Assembly (NCBI GenBank): GCA_963971405.1
Contig: OZ020491.1
Span: 4,780,910-4,844,909 of the forward strand
DNA length: 64,000 bases
From: Psococerastis gibbosa
Taxonomy: Eukaryota > Arthropoda > Insecta > Psocodea > Psocidae
Reading direction: 5' to 3'
Both the position numbers and the translations under genes were made by a program. This document shows positions 1-10,489 of this stretch, one piece after another. Position 1 is the stretch's first letter. The number at the start of each line of letters is the position of its first letter. The notes under the pieces are model-generated. The model was not told the DNA's origin. It did not search any database and worked only from the letters and a program-made list of their open reading frames with translations.

Positions 1-690
1 CGAAAGAGGTCAGGTGGTCCGCGGGAACTGCACCTCCAGAAGACTGAATATCTCTACATCGGTCACCTCTTCACTGCAAAAAACTAACCCATTTAATACT
101 CTGCCGGGGGGAGCGACATTGCCGGGGAGTTGCAGTTTCCCGGCTCACGCAGCCGCCGAAAGAAGTCAGGTTTTCCGCCCAGAGCTAGTACCTCTAGATA
201 TGTTCCTCCAGAAGGCCTCAACTTGGGTGAACTAGGCAACTAGGGCCACCCGATGCCATTCCAGTCTATTCCAGAATGACATGATTCTTAACAATTATCG
301 AGTCATTGGAATTGATTCCGAGTGATATCGCTCTCCACGAGCACGTCATTTGCTTAAAAATAAAACGATTGTTAAGAAGACTGTGGGAGAGAGGCACTAG
401 CTTCAGAAGAAAGCTTCTTCACAAAAATTAACAAATCACTCTCGTAGGCTTACTGCAACGGGTGAACGGCGTTGCCGCATGGATAATGTAACAAATGAAC
501 TTGAACTTTCTACCTACTTCATGATTTATTCTTCTTGAATCATGACTTCAGACATTTATGGCGCCTTGATGCAAGCTAGTTTTTTTTTTAGAATTTTTTA
601 TGTAATTATGCTTGCTAGTTATGAGAGCCGTAGCTTTCGATAATTTCAAGATACTCCAGCAACGTTCGAACTGTAATAAAAAGGCAGTTT
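1..690. other. no recognised feature
   Basis: No open frame with family resemblance, no RNA gene and no clear repeat was seen. The sequence is AT-rich with scattered short homopolymers. Confidence 0.4.
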
Positions 691-724
691 GCCACATGGT
701 GGACTAGTCTAATCCAACCGGCAA

Positions 725-900
725 AGTGGTAGAGTTCTTGTGCTGGTGCGATTCTATACACACTACACGATCGGAGACAGGTCGTAACTCAACACAAGTA
801 TGAAGTTACTTAGAGAGGCGACTGAAGAGGTCATTCGGATACATTCATTACATTATATGTAAGCAATTAACCTTTTATTTAAAAACAAGCTCCTTTTTCG
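725..900 (+). repeat. SINE-B copy
   Basis: This copy reads in the presumed transcript direction. It starts with a tRNA A-box-like stretch (GTGGTAGAG), then has a block around GATCGGAGACAGGTCGTAAC, then GGCGACTGAAGAGGTCA and GGATACATTCATT, and runs into a T-rich end. The same order of blocks recurs at 32000 in this orientation and at 19590, 26935, 32692 and 55078 in reverse. A degenerate B-box-like GGTCGTAACTC suggests a tRNA origin, but that is inference. Confidence 0.6.
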
Positions 901-1550
901 GACACCAAATTAAATAAAACTGAGTTAGGAGTACTTAGAGGTCCATATAGGAGGATATACAGTATACATACATGCATAGATATATATTGTAGATGGGACA
1001 TTTGAGAGCGTCAAAAATATTTTTTGAATCCTGGGACCATCTGCTTTGAAATGAAATGAAACAAAATGACAAGAAAAAGTCTATCAATTAGGCGAGCTTT
1101 AGCCCCGAAGGGCTACTCTATCAGCTAACCTTTTTTTGAATTTTGTCATATACTGTATAAGAGACGTGCCGAGTGACCCCAGAAATTGAAAAAATATATT
1201 TTTGGCGGGAAACAAATGTACCATCTCTCCTATATAGAATAATAATATTAGGGTAGATGGCACGTCATAATATTCTACTTCTCTGACTCAAACAGTATTA
1301 TCAGAGTTGTTGTAATATAGAACGTTCCGTGCGGATCATGACTCGCTGGATTTTCATACGAAGTCATTTCCAATTCATGCACATTTGTTGTTCCTTGCAA
1401 TGCATGGACTTTGATACAGTCAACAACATTAATAAATCCAATAATGATAATGCACAATTCAATCGGCAAGGGGGTAATTTACGAAGGGTCCGCTCCAAAA
1501 GTCCACTCAAATATATAGAAATGGACTGTAGGCTGAAACTAAGTATTGCT
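901..1550. other. intergenic, short recurring motif twice
   Basis: No gene was seen. Two copies of a short recurring motif are present: around 985-1035 (GATGGGACATTTGAGAGCG followed by TCAAAAATATTTTTTGA) and, inverted, around 1185-1245 (ATATTTTTGGCG followed by ACCATCTCTCCTATAT). The same motif occurs at five other places in the window. Confidence 0.4.
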
Positions 1551-1554
1551 CACT

Positions 1555-2045
1555 AGTCCATTCCCCATAGTTAGCTCCTAAAGGCGCCGATAATTTATAT
1601 TTAGCTGGATCGCATCTAACTTTTTCAAGGGATTGTTCCTGCAAATACATTTCCAGATTTTTTAAAAGAGTTGTCTAGCCTATAAATCCTTCATTTGATC
1701 TTTCAGATGTGGACTGGAAGCTGAAACAGATGATTGGTCTCGAGTTCCATCCCCATAGTTAGCTTCTTAAAGGGATCGGCAATTGATATTTAGTTGGATC
1801 GCTTTTTCAAGGGATTGTTCCTGTAAATTTATTTCCAGATTTCTTAAAAGAGTTGTCAAGCCTATAAATCCTTGATTTGATCTCTCAGCTGGCAGCTGCA
1901 ACAGATGATTGGTCACGAGTTCCATCTTAAGTCACCCATGCAACTGAAACTCTAAAAGGCAGAAAATTTATATTTAACCTAGTTGGATCGCATCCAACTT
2001 CCTCAAGGGATTTTTCTTCAAAATTCATTTCTGATAATTTTTCAA
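1555..2045. repeat. three diverged tandem units of about 170 bp
   Basis: Each unit contains CCCCATAGTTAGCT (or a decayed form), then TATTTAG.TGGATCGC, TTTTTCAAGGGATTGTTCCTG, TTTCCAGATTT and, in the first two, AAGAGTTGTC.AGCCTATAAATCC. Units begin near 1555, 1745 and 1918; the third is most decayed. No coding potential was seen. Confidence 0.65.
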
Positions 2046-2800
2046 GTTTTCCACAGAGCTTCTGGCCCACCCTGTCTCATGGTAAAGCTACAAGGAAAAT
2101 ACACCGATAGACGGTTATCTGCAGGTTGAAGATGGAATGTTCCTCAAGGGCAGATCTAGAATTTTCAACAGCGGGGAGCGCAAAAAGGGTCCCAGACTAA
2201 ATGGAAGTTGGAGCCCCTGCCCAAAGCTGAGTTAGTTCACAATAAACTGCAAACTATGGCAACTCTGGATCAATTGGATTATCAGCAGAATGGAGAAATT
2301 TCGTATAAGAAAATGCTTGCGCCCAACCAATCAGATGGCAGCCCCAAGCGCGCCCAACCAATCGAAAAAATTGGGATTTGACGATTTTTCTCGATGGTAA
2401 AACGAAAGTAAAACTTAATTTTCCAATTTAGTTTGTTTTAGGAGAGATTTTCAGACTTCAGCCAGCAGCTAACAATACATTTCTTGTTATTTATTTATTC
2501 AATGGCATATTGTACTGGGGGTGGTATAGTATACCCCCTGATTACGCACTCTAATATTGTTCCAATCCAAACCAATGAAATATGTCTAAGGAAACAGTCA
2601 AAATATTGAGATTCAAAAATAAAATATAAAAATAAAAAACACTCCAAATATTTTTTCGATCAAATAAATATTAGAGTGTGTACATTGTATAATTTATCGA
2701 AGAAATATTTGGAATGCTTATTTTGAAGTATAATGTTTAGCCGATTTTGTAGACCCATTACAGTTGTAACAGCAAAGGCTTTCATGGCCGGAGTCGAATG
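2046..2800. other. no recognised feature
   Basis: The stretch is AT-rich. No gene or repeat was recognised apart from a short shared block near 2766-2785 that also adjoins the partial foldback at 24332. Confidence 0.4.
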
Positions 2801-3025
2801 AAGAACGAGTAGAATCCGGGCTGATGGGCCGTGGTCGAAATGAAAGCGAACTTCCAAACGTTTCGTCGACATCTTCAGTGGAACAGTCGCTGCTGAGCCT
2901 CCGAGATACAATCTTAGAAGTCTACGCAGTTCCACTGAAGATGTCGACCGCAGATCTTGACGAAACGTTTGGAAGTTCGCTTTCATTTCGACCACGGCCC
3001 ATCAGCCCGGATTCTACAGGTTCTT
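2801..3025. repeat. foldback element FB-A, copy 1
   Basis: This is a near-perfect inverted repeat. The left arm reads AGAATCCGGGCTGATGGGCC and continues into a block about ten bases long that ends ATTTCGGACCACG-like in mirror form; the right arm repeats it in reverse complement, ending GGCCCATCAGCCCGGATTCT. The arms span about 90 bases around a short centre. A second full copy is at 9321-9518 and partial copies are at 24332 and 46993. No coding capacity. Confidence 0.8.
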
Positions 3026-3329
3026 TATCAGACCCATTACAGTTTGCAAGAGGCTCTTTCTTGTGGATTCAACTTGGTATGGCCGTAGGCTAATCTACTT
3101 TGGTGGGAGCTGCCCTTAAAAACAAAATGGCGTTACCTTCATGCCAGGCACTGAGTATGCTGTTCTTCCTCTCCTCCAGCTGACTAAGCCGTCTTCTGTG
3201 CCGGGGTCGTCTGTCGTCCGACCACGGAAACATGTCCAACTCAAGGCCACTGCCTCACCATAATCACTCCTCAACGATAACAAACTTTGGGTCCCAGTCA
3301 ATTACACAGGTAATAAGCACTCATACTAA

Positions 3330-3480
3330 GTCTGACTTTACTATAATTAGAGATCTAACAAAGGGTTAGTTGGACTTACGTCGTCTGCTGTGTTAATAGT
3401 CATTGAACAATTAGGGCGGAGAACTCACTCCCGAAACGTCGCCCCCTTCCCCTGATACCTTAATTGTTCGTATAAACGGA
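3330..3480. repeat. dispersed repeat with CTCCCGAAACGT block
   Basis: Blocks AACAAAGGGTTAGTT, TGTGTTA.TAGTCATT and CTCCCGAAACGT.GCCC occur in the same order at 46045-46225 in a MED13 intron. The family is not identified; this kind of tail is often LINE-associated, but that is inference. Confidence 0.5.
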
Positions 3481-4004
3481 AAATAATTAAGATTAACCCT
3501 TAAGAGGATATGCTACGTAGAAAATAGGCACCCCAAAATTAAATAATTTTTATTTTTTATTAATTACAGGGCTGGAACCGGAAATGTCAAGCTAAAAATC
3601 TGACTTTCCTGACCAAAAACATGAAAAATCTGACTTTTGCTGACCACTATTTAAAGTAACGAAAAATTAGAAAATTTAATCATCGAATGTAAATCATTAT
3701 AAATACATACATATTGTAGCCTATGTTAATATTATTTTCTACCTTAATGATATTTCGAACAACTATGTTTAGCTACTTTGTTATAAAATGCATAAACATA
3801 CTATAGTATTGTATACTGAGCATGAGCGTATAAAATTTAACAATTCCAAAACTAAAATGAATTAAATCAGCGTCTTCATGGAAATAAGAAATATAGTATA
3901 TTTCACACGTCATCGCAAATCTTACAAATTACAGAAAGCCAACAATTTTTGGCAGTAACAGATTTAAGAAGTAGGAATATTTAATTGAAATTTCTTAAAT
4001 AAAA

Positions 4005-5027
4005 TTACTTCTTTTTGAAAAAATCTGTAATTATTAATTTTTTCTTCTTCTCCACAATCTTTTCCACAGAATTAATTGTTTTACTTTCATTTTCAGCTTC
4101 CTTGTGTATTTTTTTCGCACCCTCTAATAGGGCTGTTGCGATTGCAACCTCAACCATATCGTTTCTTTGCACTGCATTTTTCAACTTTTTATTGGCTTCA
4201 TCCAGCAATTTGCTTTCAATTTTTCTCTTTGCCGCCTGGTTAGCTTTTAGCTCTTTCAACCTGGACTCTTCCTCATCAATCGTATCTTTTTCTAACTTCA
4301 TTCTTAATTTTTTCTGTGCTTCTTCCAACTTCGATTCCTCAATTTCTTTTTTCATTCTATCTTCCTCTTCTGCTTTTTTCTTTTGTTCTTCAAGATATGA
4401 TTTATAGGAGCTGCACGCAAATCTAGCCAAGTCACTAAGTTCTTTGTTCCAAGGCAGGAGCTCTGGCTTATAAAAATATTTATGTAATCCAGACTTCACA
4501 GTCATGGCAGCGTTTAGCGACCTTTCACACATGCTTGCTTTGTCGTCAGTCAAGTATCGGGCAGAATCGCTGAACCCACGCTCAACATTAGCATTTCCAT
4601 GGGACATTGATAACACTGCTTTTACAACCTTGCTGACTGCTGGGAATGAAATGTCACCTGCATCCGTTTTTTTAGAAAAAAAATGTGCCCAATATTGATC
4701 TACAGGAATATATTTTCCATCTTTCTGGATGGGCACATGATCAGCCTCATCTTGTAAAAGCTGCCACTCAGCGTGTAATATATTGAGGTCAACCTCAAAA
4801 GGCAGTGCACTTGCTATAGATCTCACCCACTTCGCAGACGCAGGTGTCCTTCGCTCCTTAGGATTCAAGGCACGACAGGCTTTTACAAAAGTGTTGTTGA
4901 TTGAACTTTTTTTTAGAATATGATTACAAGCACTTACATAGTGCTTTTGAGCGGCAGAAAAGTAAACAAAGTGAAAAGTGCGCCACTGAACTGCTGCCAC
5001 TTCAAAGCAACCTAATGCTGGCAGCAC
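4005..5027 (-). CDS. hAT-type transposase C-terminal protein with coiled coil
   Basis: This is an open frame of 340 residues. Residues around 130-190 resemble the hAT C-terminal dimerisation region: a short SMSHGNANVERGFS block corresponds to the family's AxxERxFS signature, followed by a stretch on segregated positions before LNAAMTVKSGLHKYF. Residues from about 210 to 300 are a highly charged Lys/Glu coiled coil. The protein ends KLIITDFFKKK, which fits a PCNA-interacting (PIP) box except for K in place of the usual Q. hAT transposases usually have 600 or more residues, so the BED finger and most of the catalytic core are missing here. The first Met is the first in frame and is probably not the ancestral start. 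Whether it is expressed cannot be told; a domesticated or truncated transposase are both possible. Confidence 0.6.
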   Translation of the reverse strand: MLPALGCFEVAAVQWRTFHFVYFSAAQKHYVSACNHILKKSSINNTFVKACRALNPKERRTPASAKWVRSIASALPFEVDLNILHAEWQLLQDEADHVPIQKDGKYIPVDQYWAHFFSKKTDAGDISFPAVSKVVKAVLSMSHGNANVERGFSDSARYLTDDKASMCERSLNAAMTVKSGLHKYFYKPELLPWNKELSDLARFACSSYKSYLEEQKKKAEEEDRMKKEIEESKLEEAQKKLRMKLEKDTIDEEESRLKELKANQAAKRKIESKLLDEANKKLKNAVQRNDMVEVAIATALLEGAKKIHKEAENESKTINSVEKIVEKKKKLIITDFFKKK

Positions 5028-5180
5028 CTTCTAGCGGATGCACGCCTTACTAGCCTGTTTGATGATAGAACCGGTTGTCACCGCAGTCAGTGCTGAAGAG
5101 CTGTTTTACTTTTGTCATAGTTGCAGAACACCACAAGTTATATATAGTTACACAATTTTAAATAGGCTATAATATATATT

Positions 5181-5327
5181 AGGGGTATTCGCGCTGGTCT
5201 GCTTGCTTGCTAATCGAAACTTTTTTTTGTCGATTGACCAATCAAAAGGTCGCATTGACAAAAAAAAGTGTCAATAGACAAGAAAAAGTTTCGATTAGCA
5301 AGCAAGCAGACCAGCGCGAATACCCCT
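5181..5327. repeat. small foldback element inside the hAT-like element
   Basis: The terminal inverted repeats are AGGGGTATTCGCGCTGGTCT on the left and AGACCAGCGCGAATACCCCT on the right. The arms continue through GCAAGCAAGC-type sequence and an AATCGAAACTTTTT block, about 45 bases each. No coding capacity. It is the innermost layer of a three-level nest. Confidence 0.8.
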
Positions 5328-5814
5328 ATTATATTATCATTATACTGAATGAAATCTCACTTTTCTACCCGAAATGCATATTTTCCTGACTTTCCTGACC
5401 AAATTCGTATTTTCCTGACTTTTGCTGACTTAAAACGAAAAATCTGACTTTCGTGGGAAAAACTGACCTAGTTCCAGCCCTGTAATTAACGCAGCAAGTT
5501 ATTAAAAATTTGGCTCATCTAAGTTGTAGAACACTACTTTGTGCATCATTTAATCGGGTGTTTTCACTTTTCGGTTATGTAGTTCTTCCAAAAATCTCAG
5601 AATAAGCGAAATTTTAGTCCGTTCTGGTATTTATGAAAGAACTAAGGTACCAAAAATGTAATATTTCCTATTATATGATGCATGAAGTAGTGTTCTGCAA
5701 CTTCCATGAGCCAAATCTTTAATGACTTGCTTTGTTAATTAAATAAAAAAATAAAAAATCAATAGAAACAACAAATTTTGGGGTGCTCATTTTCTACGTA
5801 GCATGTCCTCTTAA

Positions 5815-6464
5815 CTAGAGGGTCTCTATCTGCAATAGACTTTACGCATTATAACTGAAGTCACACTATTAGTATAGTACAAAGGATAGGCTGATGATCC
5901 ACTTTACAAAAATACACGCACAGAACTGACAGAAGCAGTTCATAACGGTTCGTACATTAATGCAACGCTGGCACATTTACTATATAAATAGTTCCCATAG
6001 AAACGTGGTCGCACACCTGAATGGATAAATTAAAAGGGCAGGTTCACACATATTCTACACAGCAATTACCCTAAATGCAGTTATTTATTGTGTGAAATGA
6101 ATTAAATGTGGTAAACAAAATCATTATCACACACACACATGGGGGGAGATCCTATAGAATGGGGCCATCTAGTATAAAATGAGACCACTAGTACGTAGTA
6201 AGTATGACAGTTAGCCCCGTGAGAATGCGTATAGCTGAAAAAAAAACTCCCGGTTGAACTGATAGCGGTGAGAAATGCTAACTAACTTCCCTAAATTGCT
6301 TAGAAACCATCTCTTAGAGAAAGCTTTCTACACTGTCACTGAGGCACTAGCACAATGATAATGACAGAACTACCTGACTTTGACGATATTCTGACCATTT
6401 TAATGTACACCTTCTTGTCAAATTACTTGTATTGTGCTATAATTTAACAGAAATATACTGTATA
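5815..6464. other. no recognised feature
   Basis: No gene or recognised repeat was seen. A short CA-rich microsatellite lies near 6126-6140. Confidence 0.4.
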
Positions 6465-7757
6465 TTGCTTTCCAATTTATACGTAGTATAAGGAAAGCTT
6501 TGTGATGGTCGAAATTTCCGATTCCGAGATTTCAACGGGTTTACACGTTTTGAGGTACCAGGAACCCAAAAAAGTGGTTTTTACGAAATGTCTGTCCGTC
6601 TGTCGCTCTGTCTGCTCATCGATTTTCGGGCAAACTACTCGGTCGATTTTGATGAAATTTGTCATGTAGGTTTACAAAAATCATACCTCGGGACCATTTT
6701 TTTTTATTTTGGGCTAACTCAATTTGGGGGGATTTTATTTTCAAAAAACGTCTAAAAAAATTATTTCTCCAAAAATGCACATAAATTGTAGTCGTTATTA
6801 ATGTTGACAAAATGCGGGGGTCGCTTGCCCCTTGATGGTTTGTTTCTGGGGGTGAAAAAAATAAAAAGAACTAAATTTTAATGAAAAATGACTAAGAAAT
6901 AATTCTTCTGCAAAACCTTTATATCGATGATTTCTACCTTCAGGCATCTTTTAGGTGATAAATTTTTTGTGATTTGTGATGGTCGAAATTTTCGATTCCG
7001 AGATTTCAACGGATTTACACGTTTTCAGGTCCCAGGAACCCAAAAAAGTGGTTTTTACGAAATGTCTGTCTGTCTGTGCATCGATTTCCGGGCAAACTAC
7101 TCGGTCGATTTTGATGAAATTCGAATGTAGGTTCACAAAAATCATACCTCGAGACCATTTTTTTTATTTGGGGCTAACTCAATTTGGGGGGGTTTCATTC
7201 TCAAAAAACTCCAAAAAAACGTCTAAAAAAATTATTTCTCAAAAACGGCTCCAACGATTTCCTTTAAATTCACATATATTCTAGTCGTTCTTAATGTTGA
7301 TAAAATGCGCGGGGTCGCTTACCCCTTGATAGTTTGCTTCTGGGGGTAAAAAAATAAAAATAACTTAATTTTAATGAAAAATGACTAAAAAATAATATAT
7401 CTGCGAAACTTTTCTATCGATGATTTCTACCTTCAGGCATGTTTTAGGTGTTAAGTTGAGTAACGAAACCGGACAGTTGGCTTTCCCAAAAACCTATTTG
7501 CTTTTGCGCAAATTTTTTTTTTTTTTTAAATGATAGAAACTTCACGCTGAAATGCATTGCCTGCCCTGCCATTATTACTGTGTTGTAATGTGTTTTAAAT
7601 ATATTGAGGTTACCTCACCTCCAGTGACGTCAGGTGGACACAGCCCCCCCCCCCCCCCCCCGAGATATCCGAAATTTAACCGTAGGAAAATTATTTACCA
7701 TGAAATTATTCATTTTCTCTCCCTACTAATTGGTAAATTGGAAAGCATGTTCGAGTA
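6465..7757. mobile_element. non-autonomous TIR element with two internal tandem units, copy 1
   Basis: GCTTTCCAATTTA near 6467 and its reverse complement TAAATTGGAAAGC near 7732 form inverted repeats. Two diverged tandem units of about 470 bp lie inside, near 6498-6960 and 6974-7450. Each has GATGGTCGAAATTT, CCCAGGAACCC or CCAGGAACCC, a CTGTCTGTC-type stretch and GGTCGATTTTGATGAAATT. A C-tract runs from about 7643 to 7660. The same element, with a single unit, is inverted in a MED13 intron at 41949-42741. Homology continues a few bases past the outer repeat on one side, so the true boundary is uncertain. Confidence 0.65.
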
Positions 7758-8725
7758 AACTCGGACCGGTTCTTTATTTATTTATTCAAATAAATTACTG
7801 CAATAAGGGCGCGCCAGGATCGAGGGGATTGGAGGCACATTGCCACATGTTGCTTCTAACCAGCCAGTCGGGTGTAACTTGAAGAAGTATATATCCCTAT
7901 AACGTTATTGTTCACTTTAAGTACCCAATCGCCGATATTCTTCACAATAACAAATTCCCGAATTGACAAACCTCCCCATAAACTCCCAGCGTGCCCCACA
8001 ATTTATATCGATATCCGTATTTTTTGGTGAGTTATACTGCCATTTTTAATTTCACTTTTTTTACTTTTTTACCAACCAAATTTGCGGCATGTTTCTTACC
8101 CTAAACTAGAGGTTCCCAACATGGACCACATACATATATCAGGTGGTCCACGGGCCAAAGTAAGAAATAAGAAAATAAAACAGCTGAGTTATTGGAAATT
8201 TGAAATAAAATACAATAAATCATGGCACTGATCTATAAAAAATCTGACTGATACCAGTCCTAAACAATTATTAATCAAATATTAGCACGTAATTGTAGGC
8301 ACTAAAATTATAGGTACTTTATCTTGTTCCTAGAATTTATATTTTCCTCTCAGGTCCACCGTAAATCATAAAATAATCTAGTGATCCACGGACAAAAAAG
8401 TTTCGGAACCCTAAACTTTTTTTTTTTTTTTTTTTTAATTTTAACGAGGAATTAATTCATTTCGTTAGTAGTTTGAAAACTCACCTATAAATTCGTAACT
8501 TTCAAATTTACAGTGGTGTTTGAAATTAATTGTCGAAACTAAAAATATAATGAGATTTCACGTTGATGCTATTGTATTTTCCCTAATTTCCTGCAGGTTT
8601 ATGATTATGCAACTTGTATTTGAAAATGTACTTTTTAAGAAATAAATAAATCGTATATTTTGTTAAAATTTATCAATTTACATGACCTCAGTGTAATTTC
8701 ACAACACAATACACCATGCCGAGTG
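7758..8725. other. no recognised feature
   Basis: The stretch is AT-rich with a long T-run near 8418-8437. No gene was seen. Confidence 0.4.
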
Positions 8726-8932
8726 GTATAGTCCACGCAAAATGAGAAAAGTATGGACATGGAATGTTTTGATCCTGTGTAACACTGTAAAAATATTCTT
8801 TGCACCATTTTGTGTTACCTTGTTGCATTGGATGCAAGGCATAACAAAAATTGTGCAAAGAATATTTTTACAGTGTTGTACAGGATCAAAACATTCCATG
8901 TCCATACTTTTCTCATTTTGCGTGGACTATAC
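8726..8932. repeat. near-perfect palindrome (foldback element)
   Basis: The left arm starts GTATAGTCCACGCAAAATGA and the right arm ends TCATTTTGCGTGGACTATAC. The arms are about 95 bases with few mismatches, around a GCATTGGATGC centre. It looks like a young MITE and could form a long RNA hairpin if transcribed. No second copy was seen here. Confidence 0.8.
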
Positions 8933-8984
8933 ACTATGGCGATTAGTATTAACTTTTCCTGTGTTTTAAAAATGTGCTGTTTCT

Positions 8985-9255
8985 AACGCCTGCTTGCAGC
9001 ATTTCTGCTTTAAGCAGCCCTGTCAGCCTGGCGGGGGGAGTGAGTCTGTTTGTTAACTTGAGGCACCCTAAGGGCAGACTCTTTCACCTCGGGGAAAGGG
9101 GAGGTGACTGACAGGGTGGACCTCCTGATTACAGTGGATTCCGAACCACTTGGGGCACATGGTAAAGTCACACGATTAAATCGACATGCTCATAAACTGA
9201 CTGATATAGTCTCAGCGCGTTATCATGTCCCACCATGTTCCTCTGCCAACGTTGT
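8985..9255. repeat. dispersed repeat, copy 1
   Basis: The blocks CTGCTTTAAGCA.CC.TGTCAGCCT, GGGGGAGTGAGTCT, TTAACTTGAGGCACC, AAAGTCACACGATTAA and CACTACCAAGTTTGC appear in the same order and spacing at 62336-62635 in MED13 intron 1. No coding capacity was seen. Confidence 0.7.
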
Positions 9256-9320
9256 GCACACTACCAAGTTTGCCGCAGTTTGAAACATGCTCTTTAAAAA
9301 TGTAAACAAAACAATTTTGT

Positions 9321-9518
9321 GAAGAACCAGTAGAATCCGGGCTGATGGGCCGTGGTCGAATTGAAAGTGAACTTCCAAAGGCTACGGAGCCACCGAGGTA
9401 CAACCTTCGAAGTCTACGCAGCGCCACTGAAGATGTTGACCGCAGATGTTGACGAAACGTTTGGAAGTTCACTTTCAATTCGACCACGGCCCATCAGCCC
9501 GGATTCTACTGGTTCTTC
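9321..9518. repeat. foldback element FB-A, copy 2
   Basis: It has the same structure as the element at 2801. It begins GAAGAACCAGTAGAATCCGG and ends CCGGATTCTACTGGTTCTTC. Inner arms contain GAACTTCCAAA on the left and its complement TTTGGAAGTTC on the right. The central region differs from copy 1. Confidence 0.8.
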
Positions 9519-10109
9519 ATTTGACTCCGGCCGTGAAAGACTTTGCAGTTACAAAACCATTTTGAATAGCACTTTCCACTGTAAAATTATCTTGTTTACA
9601 TTTTTAATCCCAGGTTAGGATTAAAAATAATCGCCATAGTAGGCCCGCAGGAGGTATTCATAGCCCGCACTATAAGGCACGAGCTTTCACCGCAATCCGG
9701 CGTAGTCCAATTTGATCGTAAGTATAGAAGCTCATTAGAATGAAGTAATCCGGTTCGACTAGCAGTAGCAGAGACGTAGACTAGGAACCGAAAGATCACA
9801 GTTCGAGACTCGGGAAAGGAAATTATTAAAAAAATTCAAAGTACGGTACAGAGGAAGGGGTTTACAGAATATTTTATCAAAAGTCTTCAGCAAGCGCTGA
9901 TAAGTTATACCGAGCGTCAATGCAGTCGCCAAAATTGAACTGAGCGAACTGGCGGTTACATAACTTTGGCAAGCTTCACATTCGACCACCTGCCACATCC
10001 CAATAAATCTAACTTTTTTTTATCAGTTCCTCCCAACAGCCTTCAACTCTCTGACACAATCGGAGTCAATTCTCCGGCTGTCAGTGTTTAAGAGTTTCAA
10101 TAAAGCGAT
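9519..10109. other. intergenic with tRNA-like SINE head
   Basis: Near 9757-9825 the stretch AGTAGCAGAGACGTAGACTA followed by ACCGAAAGATCACAGTTCGA resembles the head of SINE-A, with a degenerate A box and a B-box-like AGTTCGAGACT. A fragment near 9560-9605 (TTGAATAGCACTTTCC) is shared with 23860 and 56158. No gene was seen. Confidence 0.4.
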
Positions 10110-10470
10110 CGGCATAAATTGTGGAGAACAGAATCAGTGCATTTCAAATGTGGATATACGGACGAATGCAGCGCATAGAGATCATGAGATCATGCCCCTT
10201 ACTACTGAATAGATACAGAAGCCGAGTTGCTACTAAAGGTAAAGAAGTGGAAACTAACATACTTCGGGCATGTGATGAAAAACGAAACGTATCGCCTTCT
10301 GCATGTAATAATCCAAGGAAAGATAGAAAGACAGAGGGCTCCCGGCAGAAGTAGAACATCCTGGTTGAAAAACCTAAGGCAGTGGTTTGGGAAGAACACG
10401 ACTTCCCTTTTTAGAGCAGCAGTCTCCAAGGTCCAAATTGGTATGATGATTGCCAATCTTCGATAGAAAT
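10110..10470 (+). mobile_element. RTE-like LINE, 3' end fragment
   Basis: The frames conceptually carry the tail that follows the reverse transcriptase in RTE-type elements: a MWIYGRMQRI block, then WKLTYFGHVMKNE, then PGRSRTSWLKNLRQW and FRAAVSKVQIGMMIANLR. At least one frame change breaks the reading, so it is a pseudogene. Related fragments are at 47735 and 52189. The 3' end ATGATTGCCAATCTTCGATAG matches the end of SINE-R3. Confidence 0.7.
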
Positions 10471-10489
10471 AACATTTAAGACGAAGAAC

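Larger units (their letters stand above)
3567..5482 (-). mobile_element. hAT-like DNA transposon, internally deleted
   Basis: The ends are CAGGGCTGGAAC on the left and its exact reverse complement GTTCCAGCCCTG on the right. The sequence TAATTA flanks both sides, a 6-bp candidate target duplication; hAT elements usually make 8 bp, so the fit is imperfect. The subterminal regions are rich in repeats of CTGACTTT and CCTGACCAAA. The element encodes a hAT-type transposase C-terminus on the minus strand but lacks the N-terminal half. It sits inside the TTAA-bounded foldback at 3500-5814 and contains a small foldback at 5181-5327. Confidence 0.7.
3500..5814. repeat. TTAA-bounded foldback element, copy 1, interrupted
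   Basis: The ends are inverted repeats, TTAAGAGGATATGCTACGTAG on the left and CTACGTAGCATGTCCTCTTAA on the right, followed inward by a CCCCAAAATT block. Uninterrupted copies at 13167 and 31180 are about 385-400 bp, so this one has been split by the transposon at 3567-5482. TTAA at both edges suggests a TTAA target duplication, as in piggyBac-like elements; the superfamily is inference. Confidence 0.75.

Noticed and set aside
1555..2045. Possible CRISPR or satellite array
   Set aside because: Only three diverged units without spacers, in a eukaryotic genome. It is a decayed tandem duplication.
4015..4407. 130-codon frame on the plus strand, rich in Ser and Phe
   Set aside because: It is the complement of the transposase coiled coil; the composition is a shadow of Lys/Glu codons.
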